Shown here in pieces: positions 52,645-63,438 of a stretch of DNA of 64,000 nucleotides (positions are counted from its first letter, which is position 1; each line of letters starts with the position of its first letter). The position numbers were made by a program, and so were the translations under genes. Below the pieces are notes generated by a model that saw only the letters and a program-made list of their open reading frames with translations, had not been told where the DNA came from and searched no databases. The DNA is from Candidatus Mailhella excrementigallinarum. Its GTDB lineage: Bacteria > Desulfobacterota > Desulfovibrionia > Desulfovibrionales > Desulfovibrionaceae. The stretch is taken from positions 186,001 to 250,000 of the forward strand of contig CALUUZ010000002.1 of the NCBI GenBank assembly GCA_944324075.1, given 5' to 3'.

Positions 52645-53949
52645 TCAGTCAGGAAAGGAGGCTGACGCCACACGGTTCTTTCCCTGCGCCTTTGCCCGGT
52701 AAAGAGCCCTGTCCGCCGCTTCAAAAAGTTCTTCATACGTCACGCCGTCTTCCGGAAAGACACTGATTCCTATGCTGTTGGAAATCCGGAAACGGGACGC
52801 GAAAGGCCCGCTCACGGAAGCCAGGGCGGATCTGTATTTGTCGGCCAGCAGCAGAGCCTGTTCACGGCTGACGTCGTGGAGCAGCAGAAGGAATTCATCG
52901 CCTCCGATTCTCCCGATGAGATCATCGGAACGGAACGAGTTTTGCAGGGTTTCCGCTATGAGGTGGATGACGCTGTCGCCGAACTTGTGCCCGTTTGTAT
53001 CATTGGCGATCTTGAAATCGTCAATGTCGATGATCAGCATGGCATGTTTGCGCCCTGGAGAATCATGGAGAATCTGGGCACAGCGATTGCGCATGAATTC
53101 CTTGTTCAGCAGGCGCGTCATGGGATCCCTGCTTGTCAGATCATTCAGATAGTGGAGTTTTTCTTCCGTATCATGGATATCCACCAGTTTCCCGATAATG
53201 GTCGATTCGTCGATAATGCCGCAGTTGCAGTAATGCCAGCGGAAACCGAGACCTTCGATATAAATCCTGAATTTTTCGCTTTGTCTGATTTTGTTTTCGC
53301 AGGATATTAATTTTTGCAGTAAGTCATTTACAACATTATAGTCATCAGGATGAATAAGTTTGTGCTGATCAGGTTTTTTCAGAAAATTATTTATATTTCT
53401 TTTGTCTATATGTCGTTCAAGGCTTCCGAAATGCTTCATGTTGTCATTTTTTATGTCGTATTCAAATATTATTTCATTGCTTATCTTGCTGAGAAGAACA
53501 TATTTCTTTCTTTCCATTTCTATCATATCATTCAGTGCTTTTTCATGCGTAATATCCATCATGACATTCATGAAAACAGGATGGCCGTTTTCAATGCCGA
53601 TAAAGCATGATTTTACATCCAGCCAGACGATATGACCATCCTTGTGGAATACCCGATATTGAATATGAAGATTTTTCCTGTTCCGCACATGGGCATGGAA
53701 CTTTTTAAATACCGGCCTGAAATCGTCGGGATGCAGAACATTGGCCGGATTGCCGCTTTTTTCCTGCTGTTCGTATTCCTCTTTCGATCTTCCGGTCAGG
53801 GCATAGAATCCCTTGTTGGCCCAGAGAACGCTTCTTTTCATTTCTCCGTCAAAGGAGATTTTGACTACACCACAGTCCAGCAGATCCAAAAGCGACTGCA
53901 GGTCATGATCTGAAGTCTTCCTCTCTCTCTTAACAGGGGGAAAAGACAT
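52645..53949 (-). CDS. PAS-PAS-GGDEF protein (probable diguanylate cyclase)
   Basis: 434 residues from ATG 53949, which follows CGGAGAAAG; an upstream ATG at 54051 is less likely. The first PAS is ~15-140 (VLWANKGFYALTGRSKEEYE, then FMNVMMDITHEKAL), a second PAS-like region ~150-265, and GGDEF ~270-430. The catalytic motif RIGGDEF is near residue 350, preceded by DIDDFKIANDTNGH. No TM segment. The middle (about 53150-53560) is clearly AT-richer than the rest of the window, with different codon use, hinting at acquisition by transfer or recombination. Confidence 0.9.
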   Translation of the reverse strand: MSFPPVKRERKTSDHDLQSLLDLLDCGVVKISFDGEMKRSVLWANKGFYALTGRSKEEYEQQEKSGNPANVLHPDDFRPVFKKFHAHVRNRKNLHIQYRVFHKDGHIVWLDVKSCFIGIENGHPVFMNVMMDITHEKALNDMIEMERKKYVLLSKISNEIIFEYDIKNDNMKHFGSLERHIDKRNINNFLKKPDQHKLIHPDDYNVVNDLLQKLISCENKIRQSEKFRIYIEGLGFRWHYCNCGIIDESTIIGKLVDIHDTEEKLHYLNDLTSRDPMTRLLNKEFMRNRCAQILHDSPGRKHAMLIIDIDDFKIANDTNGHKFGDSVIHLIAETLQNSFRSDDLIGRIGGDEFLLLLHDVSREQALLLADKYRSALASVSGPFASRFRISNSIGISVFPEDGVTYEELFEAADRALYRAKAQGKNRVASASFPD

Positions 53950-54119
53950 GTCTTTCTCCGTGACTTGAACTCCTTGCAACCTGTCGCGTTTATCTTGTAG
54001 CAAGTAATTTTGTTTCGGAAAAGAGAAATATGGTGAAAAATTTTTCAGCATTCAATCTGAAGAGTTATATAGTCCGTTTCCCCCTCCGGACAGGATGCCG
54101 TCCGGAGAGTCCGGACGGA

Positions 54120-54255
54120 ACCCGGTTCGTCCCGCGGGTTTCACGCCTAAGGCCGGAACGGCAGCAGGTGAACTGCGCCTGCTCCGGCCTCGCGGTGAAG
54201 TTTCGCTCCGTTTGACTTCGGGAGCATTTTCAGGGTGCGGAAGTGCTGCGGCATC
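54120..54255. repeat. Interspersed repeat family A, copy 5 (reverse)
   Basis: Has CCCGCGGGTTTCACGCC, GCAGGTGAACTGCGCCTGCTCCGGC and CTTCGGGAGCATTTTC, in the same order as at 18985. Fills most of 53950-54304, where no gene is seen. Confidence 0.65.
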
Positions 54256-54304
54256 AGAATCCTGCCCGCCCTGAAAGCGGGCGGGACACCGCAGACGGGA
54301 CGGT

Positions 54305-56431
54305 TCAGCTTCGTTTCATTTCATCAATCAGCCCCATGAGTTCGCGGGCCTGGGCAGCCAGCGCGTTTACCGCCCCGGTTGCGGATCGCATGGCTTCCGC
54401 CGTCTGGGCGGAGATGGCGTTGACGGCATCCACCGAACGGTTGATGGATTCGCTGCTGGCGGACTGTTCTTCACTGGCGGCGGCAATGGAGCGAACCTGA
54501 TCGGCGGAGGCATCGGCCAGATGAAGAATTTCTTCCAGCAGGCTTCCGGACTGATTGACGCTTTCCGTAACCCTGTTTGTCAGTTCACCCGCATGGTTGA
54601 CGCCTTCAATATTCTTGTGCACTCCGTCCTGAATATTCTTGATGGCATCGCCCACCTCATGCGTCGCGGCCATGGTCTTTTCCGCCAGTTGGCGCACGTT
54701 GTCCGCCACCACGGCAAAGCCCTTGCCGGCGTCTCCGGCGCGGGCGGCTTCAATGGCGGCGTTCAGGGCCAGCAGATTGGTCTGATCGGCAATATCCGTA
54801 ATGACGGACAGAATGCGTCCGATATCTTCGGCCTTCTTGCCGAGATCCTGCATGTCCGCCGCGATGGTGGAAGAGTTTGCATACAGCTCTTCCATACCGC
54901 TTACGGCGATGCGTACCTGTTCCGCGCCTTCCTGCGCCTTGCTCCTCACGTTTTCCGACGCTCTGGCGGCCTCGGAGGCGTTGCGGGCCACGGCAAGAAC
55001 GGCAGTATTCATTTCTTCCATGGAGGTAGCGGTTTCTTCGGCAAGACGGGCCTGTTCGGCTGCGCCGTGATCCGATTTCCGGATCTCTTCGCTGAGGCCG
55101 TCGGAAGCTCCGTTCACTGCGGCCACGACGGATTCAAGACGATCCGCCGCCTGCAGCATGCCTTCACGTCTGGCTCTTTCCGCCAGGGCCTTGGCGGCCT
55201 CGGCCTCTTTCAATGCGGCAAAGGCCTGTTTCTGCCGTTCCCTGGCTTCCTCCATGGCCGTGTGCGCTTCCTCGATTTTCTGCTTCAGGGTGCCGACCAT
55301 GGTATTGAGCGCGTCGGCAAGTTCTCCCAGTTCGTCGCCGCGCTGGATGTCAAGCGTGTGTTCAAGGTTGCCGCCCGCCACGGTGGAAGCAAAGTGGACT
55401 CCCTGGACCAGGGGGCCGGTGATGCCGCGCGTGAGCGCGACAGACAGAAGAAGCCCGACGAGTACGGCGGCAATCAGTCCCACGGTCAACATATTGGAGG
55501 CGTCAAGCGCCCTTGCGTCCGCGTCGCGGGCGATGTTCCTGGTCTGTTCCATGCCTGCGCCGGCGGTAGTCCTGGCCAGTTCCTGAACTTTGCCGGCCAC
55601 AGCGCCGCGCTCCCTGTCGATATCCGCGCGGCGGAGCCATGTTTCAAGCAGGCGTTCCATATCGGCCTTGTATTCATGGGCCGCGTTGTAGGCGCTTTCC
55701 AGCAGCGGCAGATATTCCTCCGGCAGCAGCGGGTTGAGTTCGTTGAAGATTTCGTTCAATCTGTCGAAAAGCGCCAGTCCTTCCCGCGTTATGGCGGGGT
55801 CGTTCAGCACCTGCGCGCTCTGATTCTTGATGCGTATGCTGTTGCCCTGGTCGACAAGCTCGTTGGCCAGAGTGAGAGAAACTGCCAGCGTCTCCAGTGC
55901 GGAAGGCGATTCCCCATTGCGGATGGCTTCAAGCAGAACCTGATCGCCCTGCTTCAGAAGATGCAGCAGACTCTCCTGAAATTCCAGGGCGCTCTTGTCC
56001 ATATCCAGACGCAGAGCGACCAAGCGTGTCTGAATTTCATACGTCTGGCTGCACAGTTCCCGGTATTTTTCCATGTTCTGCGCTGTGGCGTCGGCATTCT
56101 GTCTCAGGACACGCAGTTCAGGATAGTTCTGAACCAGTTCCAGCGCCTGATCAAGACTGTTCCGGGCCTCCGCAAAGTTCCTGTTCGCGGCAGTCCAGTC
56201 TTCCTCCCGTCCGCTTCTGCCGAAACGCAGCATGGACTGGACCGTGGAATTGATGGCCCGTTCCAGATTCGTGACGATCTCCACTTCCGCAAGATAGCAT
56301 TCGCTGATGCTTTGGCTGGCGTTACGGGTTTCCTTCAGGGTGTTCATGGCCATAAGTCCCAGTCCGCACATGAGGAGGATGAGCAGGCCGAATCCGAAGC
56401 CGAGTTTGAGCCAGAGCTTGAGATTTTTCAT
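54305..56431 (-). CDS. Methyl-accepting chemotaxis protein
   Basis: A 708-residue chemoreceptor; ATG 56431 after GAGAGG. TM1 ~9-30, a large helical periplasmic sensor ~31-340 (HBM-like, about 300 residues), TM2 ~342-362, HAMP ~365-415, then the signalling coiled coil with the tip region [15 protein letters not shown] and [16 protein letters not shown]. No C-terminal CheR pentapeptide. It lies 131 bp after a second receptor on the same strand. Ligand unknown. Confidence 0.92.
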   Translation of the reverse strand: MKNLKLWLKLGFGFGLLILLMCGLGLMAMNTLKETRNASQSISECYLAEVEIVTNLERAINSTVQSMLRFGRSGREEDWTAANRNFAEARNSLDQALELVQNYPELRVLRQNADATAQNMEKYRELCSQTYEIQTRLVALRLDMDKSALEFQESLLHLLKQGDQVLLEAIRNGESPSALETLAVSLTLANELVDQGNSIRIKNQSAQVLNDPAITREGLALFDRLNEIFNELNPLLPEEYLPLLESAYNAAHEYKADMERLLETWLRRADIDRERGAVAGKVQELARTTAGAGMEQTRNIARDADARALDASNMLTVGLIAAVLVGLLLSVALTRGITGPLVQGVHFASTVAGGNLEHTLDIQRGDELGELADALNTMVGTLKQKIEEAHTAMEEARERQKQAFAALKEAEAAKALAERARREGMLQAADRLESVVAAVNGASDGLSEEIRKSDHGAAEQARLAEETATSMEEMNTAVLAVARNASEAARASENVRSKAQEGAEQVRIAVSGMEELYANSSTIAADMQDLGKKAEDIGRILSVITDIADQTNLLALNAAIEAARAGDAGKGFAVVADNVRQLAEKTMAATHEVGDAIKNIQDGVHKNIEGVNHAGELTNRVTESVNQSGSLLEEILHLADASADQVRSIAAASEEQSASSESINRSVDAVNAISAQTAEAMRSATGAVNALAAQARELMGLIDEMKRS

Positions 56432-56562
56432 GAAGATTACCTCTCCAGACAGGATTTTTCGGGAGAAACAGGGAGTGTTTTTTTCCCTGGTATCCTTGTG
56501 CTTCCGGTTCTCCGGGAAAGACGCCGCCTCTGCGGGGAAGGACATGCAGGACGGCAGAGCGT

Positions 56563-58383
56563 CTATTGTTTGTTCAGTGAAGCAATGAGATTCGTCAGCA
56601 CGTTGATCTGGCGTTCAAGCTCTGCCACCGTGCGTGAAGCGTCCCCCATGTTGGATGCGGTTTCAGTGGCAATGACATTGATCTGCCCCACGGTACGGTT
56701 GATTCCTTCGCTGGTGGCGGACTGCTCTTCACTTGCGGCGGCAATGGCCTGAATCTTGTCGGCCGATTCGGCCGCCATGTTCAGGATTTCCGACAGGGTG
56801 GCCTTGGCTCTTGAGCCGAGTTCCTTGGTTTTATTGATGTTTTCCACGCTGCGTTCCACCTGGGTGATGCTTTGGGCGGAGCTTTCCTGGATGGAGGTAA
56901 TGGCGCTGGATACATCCGACGTGGAGGCCATGGTCTTTTCCGCCAGCTTGCGCACTTCATCGGCCACGACGGCGAATCCCCGGCCGGCCTCTCCCGCGCG
57001 GGCCGCTTCGATGGCGGCATTCAGGGCCAGCAGGTTGGTCTGATCCGCTATGTCGGAGATAACGTTCATGATCCGGGTGATGTCCTGCGCGTGCCTGTCC
57101 AGCGCGGTCATGACGCTTTTGAGTTCCATGGAATCATCCTGTACCTTCTGGATGCTTTCCATGACCTGATCCACAACCGCCACGCCCGCGGTCGCCGCAT
57201 TGCGGGTTTCCTGCGCGCCTCTGGACGACGCGGCGGCATTGCCGGCGATATCGGTCACGGCCAGATTCATCTGCTCCATGGCCGAGGTAGCCTCGGCCAC
57301 GCGCTGGGCCTGTTCCTGCGCGCCCGCATTGCTGTGCTCGATGCGCGCCGTCAGATCCCTGCCCACCTCTTCGCTTGCTCTGGCCACATCGGCAAGGCGT
57401 TCGGCCGCCTCATGCATTTGCCGCGCCGCCTCGTTGGCCTTGCCCAGGGCCTCGTCGGCACGGAGCCTGGCGGCCTGCGCCTCACGGCTCTGTTTTTCGG
57501 CGTGCGCCTGTTTTTCCTCACTTTCCCGGATACGGAATCTGAGGCGTTCGATCATGAAATTGAGAGTCTTGCGCAGTCTCCCTATTTCATTGCTGCTGCT
57601 GACGGCTATGGAGGCGTCAAGATTGCCCTGGGCCGCGTATTCGGCGAATTTCGTCGTCTCTTCCAGCGGGGTGGCGATGGCACGGTTCGCAAACAGCAGG
57701 CTTGCCGCCACGGCAATGAAAATAATGCCGATGCAGACAGAGACATAGATGGAATTTGTCCGGACTCTCTCCCGCGTGGCTTTTACTTCCGCGCTGCAGC
57801 GCTCATTGAGACGGCGGGTGAACTGATCCAGCGGCTTCATGATTTCCGCGGTGGCGTTCTGATAGGCCGGGCCGAACACCAGCAGAGCCGCTTTTTCGCG
57901 GTCGGGCGCGCCCTGTACGGTATAGTTGCCCGATGCGTCCTTGAACTTGCCCTCCACGGCGTTCATGGCCTCCGTTTCCAGAATGACCAGCGCATTGGAA
58001 AGCTGATTCGCCCGGGCCACCAGCGCCAGCTCTTCGTCGGTCACGCCATAGTCCCGGAGCAGGTCGACCAGCTCTCTTTTCCGGCCGGGGGCGATCAGCG
58101 CGTCGGCAGGACGGGGCTTTACCCCGGCGCGCGTATCCACGATGTCATTGTATGCGTCGATCGCTTTCCTGTCGCCTGTCACGGCATACAGCCGCACATT
58201 GGCGGTGAGGTTTTCGGAGCTTTTGCGGACTTCCTCGCCCAGCATGAGACTGACCAGACGCTTCTGCTCAACATCCTGCAGGGTATTGATATTTGAGATG
58301 AATACAGAAATTTCAAATCCCGTGAAAATGACGGCGGCCAGAATGAGACCGTTGAAAAGAAGCATGGCCCTGCGGATGGTCAT
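56563..58383 (-). CDS. Methyl-accepting chemotaxis protein
   Basis: A 606-residue chemoreceptor; ATG 58383 (CAGGTAC upstream). TM1 ~6-28, a periplasmic domain ~30-210, TM2 ~212-232, HAMP ~235-285, a coiled coil with [15 protein letters not shown] and [16 protein letters not shown]. The sensor domain differs from that of the neighbouring receptor, so the pair shares a signalling type but not a ligand. No CheR-binding tail. Confidence 0.92.
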   Translation of the reverse strand: MTIRRAMLLFNGLILAAVIFTGFEISVFISNINTLQDVEQKRLVSLMLGEEVRKSSENLTANVRLYAVTGDRKAIDAYNDIVDTRAGVKPRPADALIAPGRKRELVDLLRDYGVTDEELALVARANQLSNALVILETEAMNAVEGKFKDASGNYTVQGAPDREKAALLVFGPAYQNATAEIMKPLDQFTRRLNERCSAEVKATRERVRTNSIYVSVCIGIIFIAVAASLLFANRAIATPLEETTKFAEYAAQGNLDASIAVSSSNEIGRLRKTLNFMIERLRFRIRESEEKQAHAEKQSREAQAARLRADEALGKANEAARQMHEAAERLADVARASEEVGRDLTARIEHSNAGAQEQAQRVAEATSAMEQMNLAVTDIAGNAAASSRGAQETRNAATAGVAVVDQVMESIQKVQDDSMELKSVMTALDRHAQDITRIMNVISDIADQTNLLALNAAIEAARAGEAGRGFAVVADEVRKLAEKTMASTSDVSSAITSIQESSAQSITQVERSVENINKTKELGSRAKATLSEILNMAAESADKIQAIAAASEEQSATSEGINRTVGQINVIATETASNMGDASRTVAELERQINVLTNLIASLNKQ

Positions 58384-58551
58384 GATTGTACCTGCCTGTG
58401 CTGTACGGTATGAAGGACATGATGTCAGCCGGAAACCGGAATCCCTTCTTTTTCTGCCGGTATGCATGAATGCAAACATGCAATCGTCGAAAACCGGAAA
58501 AAGTTTAGCGCAAAGGTAAGGCAATCCGCATCAAAAGTGAAGGCTGCATAT

Positions 58552-58581
58552 AAAAAAATCCGCCGGAGAGTTTCCGGCGGA
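58552..58581 (-). terminator. Rho-independent terminator of glnS
   Basis: TCCGCCGGA and TCCGGCGGA arms just past the glnS stop; on the minus strand the stem is followed by seven T. Confidence 0.92.
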
Positions 58582-58593
58582 CAAGTTGCATGC

Positions 58594-60318
58594 CTACAGC
58601 TTCCTTTCCAGTTTTGCCCAACTGTCTTTCAGAGTAACAGTACGATTAAACACCGGTTTTTCGGGAGTGCCGTCAGGATCGGAGCAGAAATATCCCAGCC
58701 GTTCAAACTGCACCCGTCCGCCTGCGGGCAGGTCCGCAAGGTAAGGCTCGGCCATGGCCGTGACGATTTTCAGCGAGTCGGGGTTGATGAAGTCGGTGAA
58801 GGGGCGTCCCTCGTCGTCGGGGTTGCCGGTCACGCCGGGCACATCCTGCAGGAAGAGATGATCATAAAGACGGACTTCCGTCGGGCGGGCATGACGCGCG
58901 CTCACCCAGTGGATGGTTCCTTTCACTCTGCGTCCGTCAGGCGAAGATCCTCCGCGCGAAGCAGGATCATGCGAGCAGCGCAGTTCCACGACATTCCCCG
59001 CTTCATCCTTTATGACTTCCCGGCAGGTGATATAGTAGGCGTAACGCAGCCGGACCTCGGCTCCGGGCGCAAGGCGGTAGTATTTTTTTGGCGGATTTTC
59101 CCGGAAATCGTCGCGTTCAATCCACAGTTCACGGCAGAACGGGACGGGCCGTGAACCATGGGAAGCATCTTCGGGATGCAGCGGCAGATCGAAGACCTCC
59201 ACCTTGTCTTCAGGGTAATCCTCGATAACTACCCTGATCGGGTCGAGCACGGCCATGCAGCGCGGGGTGACGGCGTTGAGGTGTTCACGCACACAGAATT
59301 CGAGGAGGCTGTAGTCCACGGTGGAATCAGCCGTGCGGGCCACGCCGATGCGGGAACAGAAGTCCCGGATGGCCTCGGGGGTACAGCCGCGGCGGCGCAG
59401 ACCGCTGATTGTGGGCATGCGCGGATCGTCCCAGCCGCGCACATGCCCTTCCCTTACCAGTTGGATGAGCTTGCGCTTGGAGAGCAGGGTGTGCGTGAGA
59501 TTGAGGCGGGCGAATTCAATCTGCTGGGGATGGTAGATGTCCAGCGCGTCGAGCATCCAGTCATACAGCTCGCGGTTGTTGTCGAACTCCAGCGTGCAGA
59601 TGGAATGCGTGATGCCCTCGATGGAGTCGGAGATGCAGTGCGTGAAGTCGTACATGGGGTAGATGCACCACTTGTCTCCCGTGCGGTGATGATCCGCATG
59701 ACGGATGCGGTACAGCGTGGGATCGCGCATGATCACATTGGGCGAGGCCATATCTATTTTTGCGCGAAGCACCAGCTTTCCGTCCGGAAATTCCCCGGCT
59801 TTCATGCGGCGGAACAGATCGAGGCTTTCGGACGCGGGGCGCTCCCTCCACGGGCTGGGTGTTCCCGGTCTGGTCAGCGTGCCGCGGTATTCCCGGATTT
59901 CCTCGGCGGACAGCTCATCCACATAGGCCTTTCCGTCCATAATCAGCTTTTCGGCATAGGCGTACAGACGGTCAAAATAGTCGGAGGCGTAATGCGGTTC
60001 GCCTTCCCATTCAAAACCCAGCCAGCGCACATCCTGCTGGATGGAATCAACGTATTCCACGTCTTCCTTCACCGGATTGGTATCGTCAAAGCGCAGATTG
60101 CACTTGCCGCCGAAATCCCGGGCAAGGCCGAAGTTGATGCAGATGGACTTGGCGTGGCCGATGTGCAGGTACCCGTTGGGTTCGGGAGGAAAGCGCGTGT
60201 GCACTCTGCCGCCGAAGCGGCCGCTTTCGTTGTCCTGCGCAATGCGCGCGCGCAGGAAGTCCTGCCCCTGGGGCCTTTCCTGCGCGGCGGCGCAGGGCGT
60301 TTCGGGCTGCTGACTCAT
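58594..60318 (-). CDS. glnS: Glutaminyl-tRNA synthetase
   Basis: Charges tRNA-Gln. 574 residues; ATG 60318 after GGAGC. Class I motifs: [18 protein letters not shown] with HIGH, the KMSKS-like LLSKRKL, and [17 protein letters not shown] plus a beta-barrel anticodon-binding C-terminus. Its length and [10 protein letters not shown] mark it as GlnRS rather than GluRS, meaning direct charging is used. Confidence 0.96.
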   Translation of the reverse strand: MSQQPETPCAAAQERPQGQDFLRARIAQDNESGRFGGRVHTRFPPEPNGYLHIGHAKSICINFGLARDFGGKCNLRFDDTNPVKEDVEYVDSIQQDVRWLGFEWEGEPHYASDYFDRLYAYAEKLIMDGKAYVDELSAEEIREYRGTLTRPGTPSPWRERPASESLDLFRRMKAGEFPDGKLVLRAKIDMASPNVIMRDPTLYRIRHADHHRTGDKWCIYPMYDFTHCISDSIEGITHSICTLEFDNNRELYDWMLDALDIYHPQQIEFARLNLTHTLLSKRKLIQLVREGHVRGWDDPRMPTISGLRRRGCTPEAIRDFCSRIGVARTADSTVDYSLLEFCVREHLNAVTPRCMAVLDPIRVVIEDYPEDKVEVFDLPLHPEDASHGSRPVPFCRELWIERDDFRENPPKKYYRLAPGAEVRLRYAYYITCREVIKDEAGNVVELRCSHDPASRGGSSPDGRRVKGTIHWVSARHARPTEVRLYDHLFLQDVPGVTGNPDDEGRPFTDFINPDSLKIVTAMAEPYLADLPAGGRVQFERLGYFCSDPDGTPEKPVFNRTVTLKDSWAKLERKL

Positions 60319-60545
60319 GAGCTTGCTCCAGACCCGGCGGCTCTGCCGCCGGGTGAATTTGCGGGGAAAATTTCACGGATGCCTCAGTCATCCTCACGGA
60401 ACATTCAACTATATGCGAGTCCTTTTTTACGGTCAATGCGCTTGCGGGACGCGCTGTTTTGCTCCGGCGGTCAAGGCCGTTCCCAAACCCGGACTGCGGC
60501 GGCGTCCCGTCCATTGCGGGTGCGCCTTTCACAGGAAGCCCGTTT

Positions 60546-60561
60546 TGGCCCGTAAATTGCA
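60546..60561 (+). promoter_or_regulatory. Sigma-54 promoter of the flgF-flgG-flgA-flgH operon
   Basis: TGGCCCGTAAATTGCA: GG (60547-60548) and GC (60559-60560) are 10 bp apart and only one defined base departs from TGGCACG-N4-TTGCW. 116 bp before the flgF start. Sigma-54 control of hook and rod genes is common in polar flagellates. Confidence 0.85.
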
Positions 60562-60676
60562 TGGAGGAGGAACGTCTTCTCCCGTGCGTCGTTAATCCGT
60601 CGCCCTGCCGCCTTCAGCGGAGCCGCGGGCACGGGAAACGAAAGCTGATCCGTTTGGGAGAAGGCAAGGAGAATCT

Positions 60677-61465
60677 ATGCAGAATGCCATGTTTTCCGGC
60701 GTATTCGCCGCACTGACCAGCGAACACCGCATGGCGGTGATTTCCAATAATCTGGCGAACGTCAACACCAGCGGCTACAAGGCGGACAAGCTGGCCTTCA
60801 AGGATACCATGCAGCACTTCGCTCATGATTTCATCCGCGAGCCGCTGGAGAATCTGCGTTCCAAACCGCTGTTTCCCGAGTCCCGGCTCCGATCCCGAGT
60901 CCGGCTGGCTGTGGCGGAAACGGATTTCAGCCAGGGCAGCATGAACTATACCGGAAACAGCCTGGATTTCGCCATTTCCGGGGAAGGTTTTTTCCGCATT
61001 CAGACTCCGAACGGCGCCTTTCTCTCCCGGAACGGGAGCTTCTGTCAAAACGCCGACGGTATGCTGATGACCAAGCAGGGCTGGCCCGTGCTCGGAGAGG
61101 GCGGTCCGATCACCGTTCCCGAGGGAACCCGGAATATCCATGTGAACAGCGAAGGAGCCGTATTTGCGGACGGGGCGGAGATAGGCAGGCTTGAACTTGT
61201 CAGCGTCGGGGATCTGACCGCGCTGGAAAAGGTGGGCGGCAATCTCTATCGCCTGCGGGAAGGCTCCACCGCGGCGGAAATTGATCCGCGTCAGACGGGC
61301 ACCATGGTCAATCAGGGGTATCTTGAGGCCGCCAATGTGGATGCGGTGACGGAAATGGTAAACATGATTGAGGTTCACCGCAGCTTTGAGGCGCATCAGA
61401 AAATGATGCAGAGTTCGGACGCGGTGGACAGGGAGCTGAACAGCAAGGTCGGCAGGGCCCGCTAG
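60677..61465 (+). CDS. flgF: Flagellar basal-body rod protein FlgF
   Basis: 262 residues; ATG 60677 after AAGGAGAATCT. N-terminal rod motif AVISNNLANVNTSGYKADKL, the middle DFAISGEGFFRIQTPNGAFLSRNGSF, and the C-terminal coiled-coil EAANVDAVTEMVNMIEVHRSFEAHQKMM. Part of the proximal rod, exported by the flagellar type III system without a cleaved signal. Confidence 0.94.
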   Translation: MQNAMFSGVFAALTSEHRMAVISNNLANVNTSGYKADKLAFKDTMQHFAHDFIREPLENLRSKPLFPESRLRSRVRLAVAETDFSQGSMNYTGNSLDFAISGEGFFRIQTPNGAFLSRNGSFCQNADGMLMTKQGWPVLGEGGPITVPEGTRNIHVNSEGAVFADGAEIGRLELVSVGDLTALEKVGGNLYRLREGSTAAEIDPRQTGTMVNQGYLEAANVDAVTEMVNMIEVHRSFEAHQKMMQSSDAVDRELNSKVGRAR

Positions 61466-61585
61466 GGCATTCCCGGAACGAAAAAGCTGCGTGCGCAGCA
61501 GCGCGGCGGGCTTCCGGCCGCCGAGGCGCTGTCGATACGGTAAAAAAAGCCCGTCGGGTACTCCCGGCAAGCGAGGACAACAGTT

Positions 61586-62371
61586 ATGATGCGCTCACTC
61601 TGGTCTGCCGCCACGGGCATGACCGCCCAGCAGACGAATATTGACGTCATTTCCAACAATCTGGCCAACGTCAATACAACATCATTCAAGAAGAGCCGCG
61701 CCGAGTTCGAGGATCTGATGTATCAGACCATGCGCGTGGCCGGCTCCGCCACGGAAGGGGACAATTCCATTCCCGTGGGCCTTCAGGTGGGCATGGGCGT
61801 GCGTCCCGTGGCCGTACACAAGTTCTTCACCCAGGGGGATTTCCAGAATACGGGAAATCCCCTGGACGTGGCCATTGAGGGCGACGGCTTTTTCCGCGTC
61901 ATGGTGGGGGATCAGGAGATGTACACCCGGGCGGGAGCGTTCAAGCTCAACCAGGACGGCACTGTGGTCACCGCCAACGGCTATGTGCTTCAGCCCGAAT
62001 TTGCCGTGCCGGAAGAGACGAAATCCATTTCCATCAGTGAAGACGGGCGCATGGTCGCGCTGGACGCCAATTCGGAAGAACTGGCCGCCACGGATATCCC
62101 CCTGTATACGTTCATCAACCCCGCCGGTCTGGACGCGCGGGGGCGCAACCTCTACATGCCCACCGACTCCTCGGGCGATCCGGTGGAAGGCGTGCCCGGT
62201 GAAAACAATGTGGGAACCCTGGCTCAGGGTTTTCTGGAAATGTCAAACGTGGAGGTCGTGGACGAAATGGTCAACATGATCGTGGGCCAGCGCGCCTATG
62301 AAATGAACTCCAAGGCCATTCAGACCTCCGATTCCATGCTCCAGACCGCCGTCAATCTGAAGCGCAGCTAG
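61586..62371 (+). CDS. flgG: Flagellar distal rod protein FlgG
   Basis: 261 residues; ATG 61586. It begins MMRSLWSAATGMTAQQTNIDVISNNLANVNTTSFKKSRAEFEDL, the standard FlgG opening, with LDVAIEGDGFFRVMV and the closing EVVDEMVNMIVGQRAYEMNSKAIQTSDSML. The length matches E. coli FlgG. It is cotranscribed with flgF, 120 bp upstream. Confidence 0.96.
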   Translation: MMRSLWSAATGMTAQQTNIDVISNNLANVNTTSFKKSRAEFEDLMYQTMRVAGSATEGDNSIPVGLQVGMGVRPVAVHKFFTQGDFQNTGNPLDVAIEGDGFFRVMVGDQEMYTRAGAFKLNQDGTVVTANGYVLQPEFAVPEETKSISISEDGRMVALDANSEELAATDIPLYTFINPAGLDARGRNLYMPTDSSGDPVEGVPGENNVGTLAQGFLEMSNVEVVDEMVNMIVGQRAYEMNSKAIQTSDSMLQTAVNLKRS

Positions 62372-62385
62372 GGCGGGAGTCTGTC

Positions 62386-63426
62386 TTGCGTCTGTTTCGC
62401 GCCGCATGTCGTTCTGTTCTTTTCACACTCGCGCTGCTGGTTCTGGCGGTGTTTCCGCGCGCGGCCGCGGCCTGGCAGGCCACAGGCAGCGAGGCCCGCG
62501 CGGTCGTGCCTCCCGCCTCCATCGGCGGCGACAGCGATGTGTGGCGGCTGCGCATACGCGAAGCCGCGGCTGTTCAGGGCGACATGGTACGGCTTGGCGA
62601 TATAGCCGATCCGCTTGGCGGACTGTCCCGGGAGAGGTGGGAAGAACTGGCCGCCAGACCCCTGTGGCCCGCACCGCCTGCTCCGGGCAGACCTCTTCAG
62701 ATTAATCGGCAGCGCCTTGAGTCCGCCCTGAAAGAGCGCCTCGGGGAGCTTGCCGCATCCTGCATTCTGCCCGCGTCTCTGGTTATTCAGCGCGGGGGAG
62801 CCGTGTACCTTGAGCCGGATCTGCGCGCGCTGGTGATCCGCGCGCTGACCCCCCAGATCAACCTGCTCGGCGGGCATGGAGATCTGACGGATTTCCGCCT
62901 GCCTGCGTATGCGTTCACGGCCCATGAGGGGCAGAGCATCGAGCTTGAGCGGGGAGTGGTCGCTCCGGGGCGCATCGGACTGCGTTTTGCGGTAAAGGAA
63001 CTGGACGGCACGGCCAGGCGGCGCTTTACCGGTTCCGTTTTTCTCAATCTATGGATGGATGTTCCCTGCGCCGCTGTTCCCCTGAACCGGGGGGATGCCG
63101 TTTCGCCGGACAGAGTGACGTTCCGCTCCGAAAATCTTGCCTATACCAGAGGCGCGATATGGGACGGCAAAGGCGGGCCATGGCAGGCAAAGCGGGCCAT
63201 CGGCGTCGGTGAGGCCATTCTGGCGGACGATCTCGCGCCCCTGGCCGCCATACACCGGGGAGATCGCGTGACTCTGGTATACCGGCGGGGCAATGTGGAA
63301 ATGCGCACAATGGTCGAGGCGCTGGAAGAGGGCGGCCCCGGGGATACCATCGCTGTGCGCAATCTCAGTTCAAAGAAACAGGTTTATGCCACGGTGCGCG
63401 ATGCCGATACCGTGGAAACAAAATAG
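62386..63426 (+). CDS. flgA: Flagellar P-ring assembly chaperone FlgA (TTG start)
   Basis: 346 residues with a TTG start at 62386 preceded by GGGAG at 8 nt; no ATG is suitably placed. Sec signal ~1-28. The SAF/FlgA C-terminal part reads PLNRGDAVSPDRVTFRSENLAY, AIGVGEAILADDLAPLAAIHRGDRVTLVYRRGNVEMRT and IAVRNLSSKKQVYATVRD. Longer than E. coli FlgA (~220) owing to an N-terminal extension common in this group. Lies 14 bp after flgG and 12 bp before flgH. Confidence 0.92.
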   Translation: MRLFRAACRSVLFTLALLVLAVFPRAAAAWQATGSEARAVVPPASIGGDSDVWRLRIREAAAVQGDMVRLGDIADPLGGLSRERWEELAARPLWPAPPAPGRPLQINRQRLESALKERLGELAASCILPASLVIQRGGAVYLEPDLRALVIRALTPQINLLGGHGDLTDFRLPAYAFTAHEGQSIELERGVVAPGRIGLRFAVKELDGTARRRFTGSVFLNLWMDVPCAAVPLNRGDAVSPDRVTFRSENLAYTRGAIWDGKGGPWQAKRAIGVGEAILADDLAPLAAIHRGDRVTLVYRRGNVEMRTMVEALEEGGPGDTIAVRNLSSKKQVYATVRDADTVETK

Positions 63427-63438
63427 CGGAGGAAGATC

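Noticed and set aside
54521-56752. 743-residue plus-strand frame opposite the chemoreceptors
   Set aside because: Antisense to two clear MCP genes; low-complexity shadow.
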